Position numbers and translations under genes: made by a program | The notes under the pieces: generated by a model | What the model was told of the DNA's origin: nothing | The model's database searches: none | What the model saw: only the letters and a program-made list of their open reading frames with translations | Shown: positions 1 to 7,139 of the stretch, one piece after another | Position numbering within the stretch: the first letter of the stretch is position 1 | Layout of the letters: every line of letters begins with the position of its first letter | Source of the DNA: JBBSUX01 sp038234045 | Lineage (GTDB): Bacteria; Pseudomonadota; Gammaproteobacteria; Burkholderiales; Burkholderiaceae_C | Reading direction: 5' to 3' | Length of the DNA: 18,618 nt | Assembly (NCBI GenBank): GCA_038234045.1 | Contig: JBBSUX010000035.1 | Span: forward strand, 1 to 18,618

Positions 1-294
1 AAAGACGCCATCCCAGCGATGCCCGTAATACAGGTAAGCCGAAGGCTGACCAAAGGAGTTCCGAAACGCTGCGGCACCGTAGAGCCAGCCGTTGACTTCG
101 CCCCGCTCCAAACCCAGCAGAACCACGTGTTTATGCGCGTCTTCGTTGCTAAAGTGCAAGGCCAAGGGACCTGCCACCAGTTCCGTGTACTTAGCATGCT
201 GCACGTCGCCGAACATCGACTGTTGCGCGTGCGCTTGCAGCGGCCCTGTCGCGACCACGGCACTGCATACCCAAAGGCATAGTGAAGGATGCAT
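1..294 (-). CDS. Secreted protein of unknown function, N-terminal part (runs off left edge)
   Basis: Ninety-eight codons are open on the minus strand from an ATG at 292-294 to the window edge, so the C-terminus is missing. Residues 1-23 look like a Sec signal peptide: a short hydrophobic stretch followed by a QAHA/QQ cleavage site. The mature part is rich in aromatic residues and ends in a segment containing NSFGQPSAYLYYGHRW. That segment resembles a family of small Burkholderiales envelope proteins which I recall, from memory only, being labelled sn-glycerol-3-phosphate transporter. I do not trust that label and assign no function. The Shine-Dalgarno is weak (GGGA about 5 bases before ATG). 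The gene lies about 235 bp beyond a tRNA gene on the same strand. Confidence 0.6.
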   Translation of the reverse strand, partial: MHPSLCLWVCSAVVATGPLQAHAQQSMFGDVQHAKYTELVAGPLALHFSNEDAHKHVVLLGLERGEVNGWLYGAAAFRNSFGQPSAYLYYGHRWDGVF

Positions 295-483
295 GGAGTT
301 CCCGCTCTTTTTTTGACCTGCGAATGTTGAGTGACTGCCAGCTCGAACGCGTACGGATGATGGACGGCTGGCCTGAAACCAAAGCATCGACTCTACGACG
401 TGGGCTGGATTGAAATCAAGTGGTCCCGGAGCCACGCGGAAATTCAAGTGGCGGCAGCGACGCTGCTTGTTGCAGCTGCTGTA

Positions 484-515
484 GGAAAAGCACCGGGCAC
501 TGCAAGGGTGCCCAG
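484..515 (-). terminator. Probable intrinsic terminator after tRNA-Asn
   Basis: On the minus strand a stem of about 8 bp, CTGGGCAC pairing with GTGCCCGG (one T-G wobble, loop of 7), starts about 14 bases past the tRNA CCA end. A short run of four T follows. The position fits a tRNA terminator, but the T tract is short. Confidence 0.5.
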
Positions 516-528
516 CCTTCTGAATAAG

Positions 529-604
529 TGGCTCCTCGACCTGGGCTCGAACCAGGGACCTACGGATTAACAGTCCGGCGCTCTACCAACTGAGCTATCG
601 AGGA
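529..604 (-). tRNA. tRNA-Asn (anticodon GUU)
   Basis: The 76-nt minus-strand sequence folds as a complete cloverleaf. The acceptor arms TCCTCGA and TCGAGGA pair over 7 bp, followed by discriminator G and an encoded CCA (529-531). The D stem is GCTC/GAGC, and the T arm is CCTGG-TTCGAGC-CCAGG. The anticodon loop CTGTTAA places GTT at 569-571, which reads asparagine codons AAC and AAU. The first anticodon-stem pair (C against T) is not Watson-Crick; E. coli tRNA-Asn has a G-U at that place. The gene stands alone, 35 bp after the TonB receptor, with its own promoter-like sequence. Confidence 0.97.
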
Positions 605-615
605 ACAAGCCTCAA

Positions 616-645
616 ATTATAGCCAGAAAATTCTCTCGATCAGAA
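616..645 (-). promoter_or_regulatory. Sigma-70-like promoter of the tRNA-Asn gene
   Basis: A perfect TATAAT is on the minus strand at 621-616. It has a weak -35-like TTCTGA at 645-640 with 18-bp spacing. Transcription would start near 609, giving a leader of about 5 nt before the mature tRNA end at 604. The -35 overlaps the final codons and stop of the receptor gene. Confidence 0.6.
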
Positions 646-2796
646 CCGGGTCTGCATCGCAAAGCGCAGGCTGCGCACGGCTCCGGGGTAGAGATAGACA
701 TGCCCGTATTGCGAGGGAGATTCCTTCCAGTAGCGGTGGTCGAACAAATTGTCGACCTGTACCGTCCATTCGATCTTGGCGCGGCCGACGCGCTGGTCGT
801 AGTGGAGGCCAGCGTCGAACCGGGTCCAGCTTGGTAGCTCGATGGAATCGTCGGGTAGCACCGAGCGGCGGCCCTCGCGCGAAACGCCGCCCGTCAGTTC
901 GAGTCCTTCCAGGCCCGGCACGCGCCACCCCGCTTGTGCCCGCAAGACCTGCTTGGGCACATTCGTGGGAGCAAGTCCGTTGAGGTCGGGCTCGGCAGTG
1001 CTGCCTTTGCGCTTGGCATCGATGAAGGTTGCGCTGCCCATCAAGCGCCAGGCGCCGCCGTGCCATTGAAAGCTGCCTCCGAGCCCCTGATGCACGGCAT
1101 CGCCGTCATTGGCGCCGATACAGGGTTTGATGCCGAGCCGGTCGCAGGCATCGAGATTGCTGACGGGCCGCTTGATATGGAAGAACGCGGTCTGCCACTG
1201 CCAAGCATCGACAGCGCCCTTCGCACCCACCTCCCATTGACGCGACTTGAGCGCCGGGAGTGCTTCTCCGCTGTTGACGTACTGGCTGGGTCGATTGGGC
1301 ACGATCTGTGATTCAACGCCCTCGCCGTAACTGGCATACAGAGTCTGTGAACGGCTGAGTGCGTAGCTCACGGCAAGCCACGGCGTTGTCACGCCCTGGT
1401 CGTATCGAGCGGCACGGCTACCGTCGGTGCGCACGCTTTCTCGGCTCAGGCGCGTGTGGCGCAGGCCCAGCCAGGTGGTCCAGCGGTCGTTCCAGTGCAC
1501 GGCGTCCTGCACGGACAGCTCCAGCGAATGCTCGTCACGGTTGGTGTTGGCGTCTGCGAGCGTCGGATCGGCCGGCGTGATGGCTGTGCCTGCGATGTTG
1601 CCGGTGCCGACGTAGTTGTAGGCCTCGTCCTGGAACCGGTTCTTCACGCGGCTGGCAAGAATGCCGAAAGACAGGTCATGCGATATGGCGCCGGTTCTGG
1701 CCTTGCCTTGCAGCGTGAGATTGGCGGCCTGTTGCAGACGACGCTCGTTCTCGCTGCGAAAATCGTACAGGTCATATGTGCCGTCGGAGCAGAAGCGGTC
1801 GTAGACATCCTCTGCGGAGCAGCCGAAGGGGTAGGCGAGCCGGTCGTCGTTGTGCAGACGTTGCTGCCCAAGCTGCGCCGCCCAGCGCCAGTTGTCGCCG
1901 AGTGCTTGCTGAAAGCGCAACGTGCCTGTAATGGCGTTGAACACCGACGGTTGCGACCAAGGCTGGTTGTTGAGGTTCAGGCGCGGATCGGGCACCGCCG
2001 GCAAGCGGTTGCCCAACAGGCTGAAGCCCGCCTGGCTGGGTTGCGATTTGCGACTCCATTCCACTTCTGCTTCGAGCAGCGAATCGCGACCGATGCGCCA
2101 GTCGGTCGCCAGCGATGCGAGCGTGCGTTCACCGTCAAGATTTCGAACCTGCGGGCGCAGCCGTTCGGCTGCAAGATTGAACCGATAGCCGAATACCTTG
2201 TCCACGCCGAAGCGCCCACCAAGGTCGACGGAACCCAACAGGCTGGCACGTGAATTAGCCTCTACCCGAACCTCTCGCAGGGGTTCGTTGGTCGGGCGCT
2301 TGACGACATAGTTCACCAGGCCTCCCGGAGCGCTCGTGCCGGCTTCGATGCCGCTGGTGCCCTTCAGAATTTCGACCCGCGCCTTGTTGTCGAGCGGGAT
2401 CGTGGTTTCCGCGCTGATTGGCAAACCCTCGCGTCGAAAGTTGAACCGGTTGTCGAGCACAAAGCCGCGTACGGTGACGAAATCCCAGTAGCCCGGCGCG
2501 TTGTATGCATCGGTGACGGAAGAGTCGAACCGGGTCAGATCGGCAAGCCGCCGTGCGCCACTGGCTTCGATCTGCTGGCTGTCGATTACCGTGGCAGCCA
2601 TCGGAACCTGCTGCAGCGGTATGTCTGCGAAACCGGTCACATCGGCGCGTATAGGTGCCCGGCCGGCGTCGATCGTTACCGGTGCCAAAGTTCCTGCTGC
2701 AGGGGCATCCTGCGGTTGAACTGAAGTCTGTGCGTGAACGGAAGATGCTATAGAAATAGAGGCTAGTAGCGCCCGTCCATAATACGCCATAGCCAT
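640..2796 (-). CDS. TonB-dependent outer-membrane receptor, siderophore-receptor type, TPP-riboswitch controlled
   Basis: This is an outer-membrane beta-barrel receptor that would use TonB/ExbBD energy to import a scarce ligand. From the chosen ATG it has 718 residues, normal for the family. Residues 1-22 form a signal peptide ending SVHA/QT. A plug domain follows with the typical stretches VPMAATVIDSQQIEASG, VTVRGFVLDN, VEILKGTSGIEAGTSAPGGLVNYVVKRP. The rest is barrel strands, ending YLYPGAVRSLRFAMQTRF with a terminal Phe as expected for BAM-dependent assembly. The start at 2796 was chosen because it places the signal peptide at the N-terminus; in-frame ATGs at 2886 and 2868 would add up to 30 unlikely residues. 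No start has a strong Shine-Dalgarno. Sequence type suggests a ferric-siderophore receptor, but the upstream TPP aptamer argues for thiamine or a thiamine precursor as ligand. No inner-membrane thiamine transporter is in the window. Confidence 0.93.
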   Translation of the reverse strand: MAMAYYGRALLASISIASSVHAQTSVQPQDAPAAGTLAPVTIDAGRAPIRADVTGFADIPLQQVPMAATVIDSQQIEASGARRLADLTRFDSSVTDAYNAPGYWDFVTVRGFVLDNRFNFRREGLPISAETTIPLDNKARVEILKGTSGIEAGTSAPGGLVNYVVKRPTNEPLREVRVEANSRASLLGSVDLGGRFGVDKVFGYRFNLAAERLRPQVRNLDGERTLASLATDWRIGRDSLLEAEVEWSRKSQPSQAGFSLLGNRLPAVPDPRLNLNNQPWSQPSVFNAITGTLRFQQALGDNWRWAAQLGQQRLHNDDRLAYPFGCSAEDVYDRFCSDGTYDLYDFRSENERRLQQAANLTLQGKARTGAISHDLSFGILASRVKNRFQDEAYNYVGTGNIAGTAITPADPTLADANTNRDEHSLELSVQDAVHWNDRWTTWLGLRHTRLSRESVRTDGSRAARYDQGVTTPWLAVSYALSRSQTLYASYGEGVESQIVPNRPSQYVNSGEALPALKSRQWEVGAKGAVDAWQWQTAFFHIKRPVSNLDACDRLGIKPCIGANDGDAVHQGLGGSFQWHGGAWRLMGSATFIDAKRKGSTAEPDLNGLAPTNVPKQVLRAQAGWRVPGLEGLELTGGVSREGRRSVLPDDSIELPSWTRFDAGLHYDQRVGRAKIEWTVQVDNLFDHRYWKESPSQYGHVYLYPGAVRSLRFAMQTRF

Positions 2797-2964
2797 ATTT
2801 CTATGTGAAAAATAGCGGTCCTGCGGGTACTGGTACGAGGAAGAAGAAAAACATCCGGGCCGTGACATCTGCGCTCTTTCTGTCATACCGCAGCAGGCAA
2901 GCGAAGACTATGGCTCAGCAGCACCACAAGCCAATGGCTGACTTGGGTTATGCATTCCGGACAA

Positions 2965-3063
2965 CGCTTTCCCTGCGCGAGAATTACCTCAATCAGGTTC
3001 GAAGGGACTCTCTCAGCCACCCAGGCATGATCTTTCGGTCAGCATGGGTAAGCACCCCCAGCG
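2965..3063 (-). promoter_or_regulatory. TPP riboswitch (THI element) aptamer upstream of the TonB receptor
   Basis: Read on the minus strand, this 99-nt segment holds the conserved TPP aptamer blocks in order. GGGGGTGC lies at the 5' side, CTGAGA at 3016-3011, ACCTGAT at 2998-2992 and GCGCAGGGA at 2978-2970. The ends close a P1 stem (CGCT at 3063-3060 with AGCG at 2968-2965). A variable P3-like arm with ACCCA/TGGGT lies between the first two blocks. The architecture matches E. coli thiM/thiC aptamers, which turn expression off when thiamine pyrophosphate is abundant. The first gene downstream is the TonB receptor, with a leader of about 168 nt to the preferred start (78 nt to the longest). 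I saw no convincing intrinsic terminator in that leader, so the output mechanism (translation block or Rho) is open. Confidence 0.9.
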
Positions 3064-3094
3064 AAGCCCGCTGCAGGAAGCAACGGGCGCGCCG

Positions 3095-3100
3095 ATTGTA
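3095..3100 (-). promoter_or_regulatory. Candidate -10 element for the riboswitch-receptor transcript
   Basis: TACAAT on the minus strand lies about 32 nt before the aptamer 5' end, within a GCGCC/GGCGC inverted repeat (3088-3104). No good -35 is found at 17 bp, so this is tentative. Confidence 0.3.
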
Positions 3101-3187
3101 GGCGCGGCAACCCTGCACCGGTGTGCGCAACGACACGGACCCAGGCGCGAACTGAGGCGCGATACGTGGCTGACGGGTGGCTGCGTC

Positions 3188-4297
3188 TCAGTCTGAAGTG
3201 CTGTCCGGAATGGACGCGGGCGCGGGCGCCGGGACACCGGCTGTGGCGGATGCACGTTTTGCATCGGTAAACAAGGTCCACACGGCGATGAACATTGCTG
3301 CGACGGCAGGCCCGATGACGAAGCCGTTCAGGCCAAAGATCGCCATGCCGCCGATGGTCGAGATCAGCACCACATAGTCGGGCATCTGGGTGTCTTTGCC
3401 GACCAGCAAAGGACGCAGGATGTTATCGACCAGCCCGATTACGAAGACGCCGACGAAAAGCAGGATGCCCGCCTTGATGAAAGCGCCGGTCGCCAGGAAA
3501 TAGAGCGCGACCGGCCCCCAGATGATTGCAGCGCCGATAGCCGGCAAGAGCGAAAGAAACGCCATTAGCACGGCCCAGAGGACAAAACCATGCACGCCGA
3601 CCATCCAGAAGGCGATGCCTCCGAGTGTTCCCTGGGCCATCGCCACTGCGATGTTGCCTTTGACCGTGGCGCGCACGACGGTGGTGAATTTGCTGAAGAG
3701 ATCGCGCTTGTGGTCGGGGTTGAGCGGCACGGCCTCACGTACCTTCATCGCCAGCGATGCGCCATCGCGAATGAGGAAGAACAACAGGTAAAGCATGATG
3801 AAAAAACTCACCACGAAGTCGAACGTGTTTTGTCCGATGCTGAGGATCTGGGTGGCGATCGTCTTGCTGCCTTGTGTGAGGGTTGCGCCTACCTTTTGCT
3901 GAATCGCGGCTGCGTCTCCCAAGTCGAAGCGGTTGAGCAAATCAATCACCCATTGCGGAAGCGACCCCATCATTTGCTGAAAATACCGACCGAAATTGAT
4001 GTCGCCTGACTGTAGTCGGGCGTAGATGCTGCTGGCTTCCTGGATGAGCGATACGGTGATGATCGCCACCGGCAAAATAACCAGAAAAAGAATCACCATC
4101 AATGTGCCGACCGCCGCCAGTGAAGGCCTGCCACCTGAGCGCTTGAGCAACCAGCGGTTGACCGATGAAAACAGGATCGCGAGAGTGGCACCCCAGAAAA
4201 CTGCACCGGAAAACGGCCACAGAATAAAGCCGAATGCGAGAGTGACGCCGACCAGCAGCGTAATGAACGTCTTGCGTTCCAGATCGGGGGTGTTCAT
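3188..4297 (-). CDS. AI-2E/PerM-family transporter (multi-pass membrane protein)
   Basis: A 369-residue inner-membrane protein of the AI-2E (TqsA/PerM/YdiK) family. Hydrophobic helices lie at the N-terminus (about residues 11-45 and 60-85). A soluble segment with the amphipathic stretch QQMMGSLPQWVIDLLNRFDLGD follows. Then come several further helices, including the family-typical region around AVLMAFLSLLPAIGAAIIWGPVALYFL and GLVDNILRPLLVGKDTQMPDYVVLIST. The C-terminus is a short Pro/Ala-rich tail. Length is normal. Family members export small molecules or ions; autoinducer-2 transport is shown for few, and the substrate here cannot be told. The ATG at 4295-4297 has no obvious Shine-Dalgarno. 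The gene is divergent from the MOSC gene, with a 9-bp tandem repeat in the shared upstream region. Confidence 0.92.
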   Translation of the reverse strand: MNTPDLERKTFITLLVGVTLAFGFILWPFSGAVFWGATLAILFSSVNRWLLKRSGGRPSLAAVGTLMVILFLVILPVAIITVSLIQEASSIYARLQSGDINFGRYFQQMMGSLPQWVIDLLNRFDLGDAAAIQQKVGATLTQGSKTIATQILSIGQNTFDFVVSFFIMLYLLFFLIRDGASLAMKVREAVPLNPDHKRDLFSKFTTVVRATVKGNIAVAMAQGTLGGIAFWMVGVHGFVLWAVLMAFLSLLPAIGAAIIWGPVALYFLATGAFIKAGILLFVGVFVIGLVDNILRPLLVGKDTQMPDYVVLISTIGGMAIFGLNGFVIGPAVAAMFIAVWTLFTDAKRASATAGVPAPAPASIPDSTSD

Positions 4298-4358
4298 GAA
4301 CGTTGCATGGGACTAAAGCCCTTTGAGGGCGGGACGGATGAGATTCTGGACGAGTAAT

Positions 4359-4447
<89 letters not shown>

Positions 4448-4488
4448 CGGCGGTCCTCCGTCACTAATGAACAAGCGCCAGGGATTTT

Positions 4489-5064
4489 ATGAACGACATC
4501 ACAACCACCCAGAAAACCTCTACCGGACTGTCTGATCTTCGTGCGCTGACGGCGGCGTTTCCCTATGCCGGTTGTTTGCAGGCCATTCATCTGCGGCCGG
4601 TTCGGCACGAACCTGTCGTTAACGTTGACGCCTGCGAAGCGATTGTCGGGCGCGGCTTGCGGGGAGATCGGGCCATAGCCAACATTGCGGGTGGAAAGCG
4701 ACAGGTCACACTCCTTCAAGCAGAACACGTTCCCGCTGTGGCAGCATTTTTGAGGCGTGAGTCGATCAACACTGCGGCATTTCGTCGCAACCTCGTGCTG
4801 TCTGGGTTAAATATTGCTGCGGGTCGGGCGCTGTTCAAGGATCAGCCGGTCCGGCTGCGGATCGGCGCAACTGTCATCCTTGAGCTGACCGGTCCGTGTG
4901 AACCATGCTCTCGCATGGAAGCCGCGTTGGGGCCGGGCGCATACAACGCCTTGCGCGGGCACGGCGGGTTCACAGCACGGGTAATCGCGGGAGGCCCACT
5001 CGCCCTGGGCGATCGGGTGTGGTGCGAAGTTGTTCAAGCGGATTTGTTCGAGGGTACGTTCTGA
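4489..5064 (+). CDS. MOSC domain-containing protein
   Basis: A 191-residue soluble protein of the MOSC superfamily (molybdenum cofactor sulfurase C-terminal domain; relatives are YiiM and YuaD). Family marks are GLRGDR (56-61), the central FRRNLVLSGLN (98-108) and GPCEPCSRME (135-144) with the conserved Cys137, where sulfur or a ligand is thought to bind. MOSC proteins handle activated sulfur or reduce N-hydroxylated compounds with molybdenum cofactor; which applies here cannot be told. The start is supported by AGGGA 5 bases before the ATG. The first 20 or so residues are an extension before the domain. The gene stands alone, divergent from the perM-like gene and convergent with the small secreted protein gene. 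Confidence 0.9.
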   Translation: MNDITTTQKTSTGLSDLRALTAAFPYAGCLQAIHLRPVRHEPVVNVDACEAIVGRGLRGDRAIANIAGGKRQVTLLQAEHVPAVAAFLRRESINTAAFRRNLVLSGLNIAAGRALFKDQPVRLRIGATVILELTGPCEPCSRMEAALGPGAYNALRGHGGFTARVIAGGPLALGDRVWCEVVQADLFEGTF

Positions 5065-5136
5065 TAGCGAGACGCGCGGTGTATGGAGAACCGGATCAGG
5101 CGTGCCGTCCACACGCGGCCGCTGCTCGACCAGGGC

Positions 5137-5625
5137 TCATGGAACGATGGTTCGCGTGCTCCTCAGCGTACTGTCAGACGGCACCAAGAGGGTGGCGCGC
5201 CCGTTGCGGGAAGGCACTGTTTTTGGCGCGAGTTCGGCGCTTCCCCCCGGCGGCGGTGTGGTGCCGGGAGCGACATAGATCTTCGCGCGGCCGTCTGACG
5301 ATTCCACCGCTTTGGTGCCGTTCGCAGCAACGCCTCTGCGATCAAGCGCCCTTCCTGCAGCCCGGATACATGCTTCATATTCAGGACGCGGCAGCGCTGC
5401 ATCGCAAGCGCGTAACCGTTGGTCATAGCGGGCGCGGGCTTCGGCGGTGTTTCCTGCCTCCGTCGAATACCTGCTTTGCGCCAAGGCTGTCGACGAGATT
5501 CCTGCCGATCCCAATACGACAAGAAAAGCTAACGCGGTGCCTTTTGCACATTTTGAATAAGGGCTGCAGCTCGTGCGGCCTACTCGGGTGCGTTTAATAA
5601 ATGCGATGAAATTGGACATGTCCAT
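5137..5625 (-). CDS. Small secreted/periplasmic protein of unknown function
   Basis: I do not recognise this family. The start at 5625 is well supported by GGAGG at 5636-5632, six bases before the ATG; longer starts lack such a site. The product has 162 residues. A positively charged N-terminus is followed by a hydrophobic stretch (about 29-46) and a likely cleavage site STALA/QS, so it is exported or membrane anchored. The mature part has a charged helical segment (AEARARYDQRLRACDAALP) with two Cys about 13 residues apart, which could form a disulfide. A low-complexity Pro/Gly/Thr-rich tail (VAPGTTPPPGG) follows. It lies 173 bp after the GGDEF gene on the same strand and converges on the MOSC gene; no intrinsic terminator was seen between them. 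Confidence 0.65.
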   Translation of the reverse strand: MDMSNFIAFIKRTRVGRTSCSPYSKCAKGTALAFLVVLGSAGISSTALAQSRYSTEAGNTAEARARYDQRLRACDAALPRPEYEACIRAAGRALDRRGVAANGTKAVESSDGRAKIYVAPGTTPPPGGSAELAPKTVPSRNGRATLLVPSDSTLRSTRTIVP

Positions 5626-5798
5626 CGTGAGCCTCCAAAGCGCTGAAATGCGACGCATGCTTGCAGACGTGTGATCGTGCGCGGCAACTCTCTCAGTGCA
5701 AAATTTTGACGATAGATTCGCTGCATCCAAACGACGTGCGCGAAAGCCTTCAACCGCCGTAGGCATAGCGGCGGAACAGTTCATCACCCCGGAATTCT

Positions 5799-6974
5799 TC
5801 ATGTGGTAGCGGCACTCAGCTCGGCATTACGTTGCCCGTTGGCCCCGGAACCGTCGTCCGGCTGAGCGTTCCCGACAGAAACTCGGTTGCGTCCGTCGGT
5901 TTTGCTGGCATAAAGACCCCGATCGGCGCGCGCAATCGCCGCGCCCAAGGGTTCACCGGGCGCCAGTTCGGCAACACCCAAAGACATCGTGATGGGGATG
6001 GATGTTCCGGCATGGTCGAGCGCCTGCGCCGCCACCGCTTCCCGCACCCGCTCGGCAAGGATGAGCGCTGAATCGAGCCCTGTTGCAGGCAGGAAAATCA
6101 GGAATTCTTCGCCTCCCCAGCGAGCCACGATGTCACCGTGACGCGCCACGCTGTTCAAAAGCTCAGCCACCTGCTCGAGGATGGCATCGCCTGCCTCATG
6201 CCCATACCGATCATTGACCTTCTTGAAATGGTCGATATCACCCAGCACAAGCGCGGTCGATTGCGCATCCGCACTTCCTTGCCGGATCGATGCGTCGGCC
6301 TGCGCGATGAGGCTGCGGCGGTTGAACAGCCCGGTGAGCGGATCGGTGGTCGCCATTTTCATCAGCCTGCGTTCGGCCCGGCGCACCGTGTTGTAGTAAT
6401 AGTTAGCTGTGAGCGCGGCCATCGAGAAAACCACGACGACGTTGAATCCGTGGACAAAGGAAACGGTAAGGTCGCTCGCAAGCGGCTGCACCGGGCCAGT
6501 CGATCGGGCTAGCGCATGCAATCCCAGATAGAAAACCAGAAGAAACGAAAGGAGAACGACTGGTGTTCGACGGCCGCCGCCTACGACGATCGCAGGAATG
6601 AAGAGGAACAGGTAATAGTAAAACCCTGCGTCCCAGCCGATTAGTAACGTACCAATGGTCGCGTGACCGATCACTTCGATCCAGATCATCAGCAACGCGG
6701 GCTGGTTGATACGTCGTTGCAGGCACCACCACGCGCCCAGATAGAGGGTAATGCTGACCACATTCACCCAGGCCAGCCACGGTGAATCGAGCATGAGGAA
6801 AAGTAGCAGGAATGCGGCATCCACGCTGGCCGCCATCAGCGTGACCCGCTGCGTCATGATCCAGAAGGCAGAGTGCGCCAGATGCGTGCCATCCATCGAG
6901 CTGGAAGGCAACTCGCTTGATCTCCGGCGCCCTGCTTTGTCCGGGGTCGAGGCCGCTTTACGAAACGCTTTCAT
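5799..6974 (-). CDS. Membrane-bound diguanylate cyclase (GGDEF)
   Basis: Predicted to make cyclic di-GMP from two GTP at the inner membrane. Residues about 40-190 carry around five or six hydrophobic segments rich in aromatics (VDAAFLLLFLMLDSPWLAWVNVV, FYYYLFLFIPAIVVGGG, VVLLSFLLVFYLGLHAL), an uncharacterised membrane sensor. A short linker leads to TDPLTGLFNRR, the usual GGDEF-domain entry, then DIDHFKKVNDRYGHEAGD. The active site is GGEEF at about 287-291, with the inhibitory I-site RxxD (RHGD) just upstream, so cyclase activity with product feedback is expected. No EAL or HD-GYP domain is present. The start is uncertain: the ATG at 6974 was chosen, while a GTG at 7067 with GGAG upstream would add 31 residues of unlikely composition. 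Length from the chosen start is 391 residues. It follows hemH on the same strand after 165 bp. Confidence 0.93.
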   Translation of the reverse strand: MKAFRKAASTPDKAGRRRSSELPSSSMDGTHLAHSAFWIMTQRVTLMAASVDAAFLLLFLMLDSPWLAWVNVVSITLYLGAWWCLQRRINQPALLMIWIEVIGHATIGTLLIGWDAGFYYYLFLFIPAIVVGGGRRTPVVLLSFLLVFYLGLHALARSTGPVQPLASDLTVSFVHGFNVVVVFSMAALTANYYYNTVRRAERRLMKMATTDPLTGLFNRRSLIAQADASIRQGSADAQSTALVLGDIDHFKKVNDRYGHEAGDAILEQVAELLNSVARHGDIVARWGGEEFLIFLPATGLDSALILAERVREAVAAQALDHAGTSIPITMSLGVAELAPGEPLGAAIARADRGLYASKTDGRNRVSVGNAQPDDGSGANGQRNAELSAATT

Positions 6975-7139
6975 TTGCAAGGTGCCGGTATGCCAAGTCC
7001 GAGCGCCGTGATGACGCTTTCGTTGAAGGAATCTCCCTTTCCTGGGACTCTTATACCCGCTCGACACTGCCTGTTACTCCTCAGTTTGCAATCGTTCTGG
7101 CGTGCGCGGCTGTATTGCGCGCGGCTCGAAGTTGTCTGC

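Noticed and set aside
1456..2253. Open frame of 265 codons on the plus strand
   Set aside because: It lies fully antisense to the TonB receptor, whose plug and barrel motifs prove the minus-strand frame; high GC creates such shadow frames.
2797..3187. Fur box upstream of the siderophore-type receptor
   Set aside because: I found no convincing 19-bp Fur-like palindrome in this gap; the TPP aptamer is the clear regulatory element.
5065..5136. Possible shared terminator between the convergent MOSC and secreted-protein genes
   Set aside because: Only imperfect CGCG/GTGT-type complementarity with bulges was found and no T tract, so I do not call it.
4905..5597. Plus-strand frame of 230 codons from inside the MOSC gene
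   Set aside because: It overlaps the MOSC gene in another frame and runs antisense to the small secreted protein, which has the better ribosome site and export signal.
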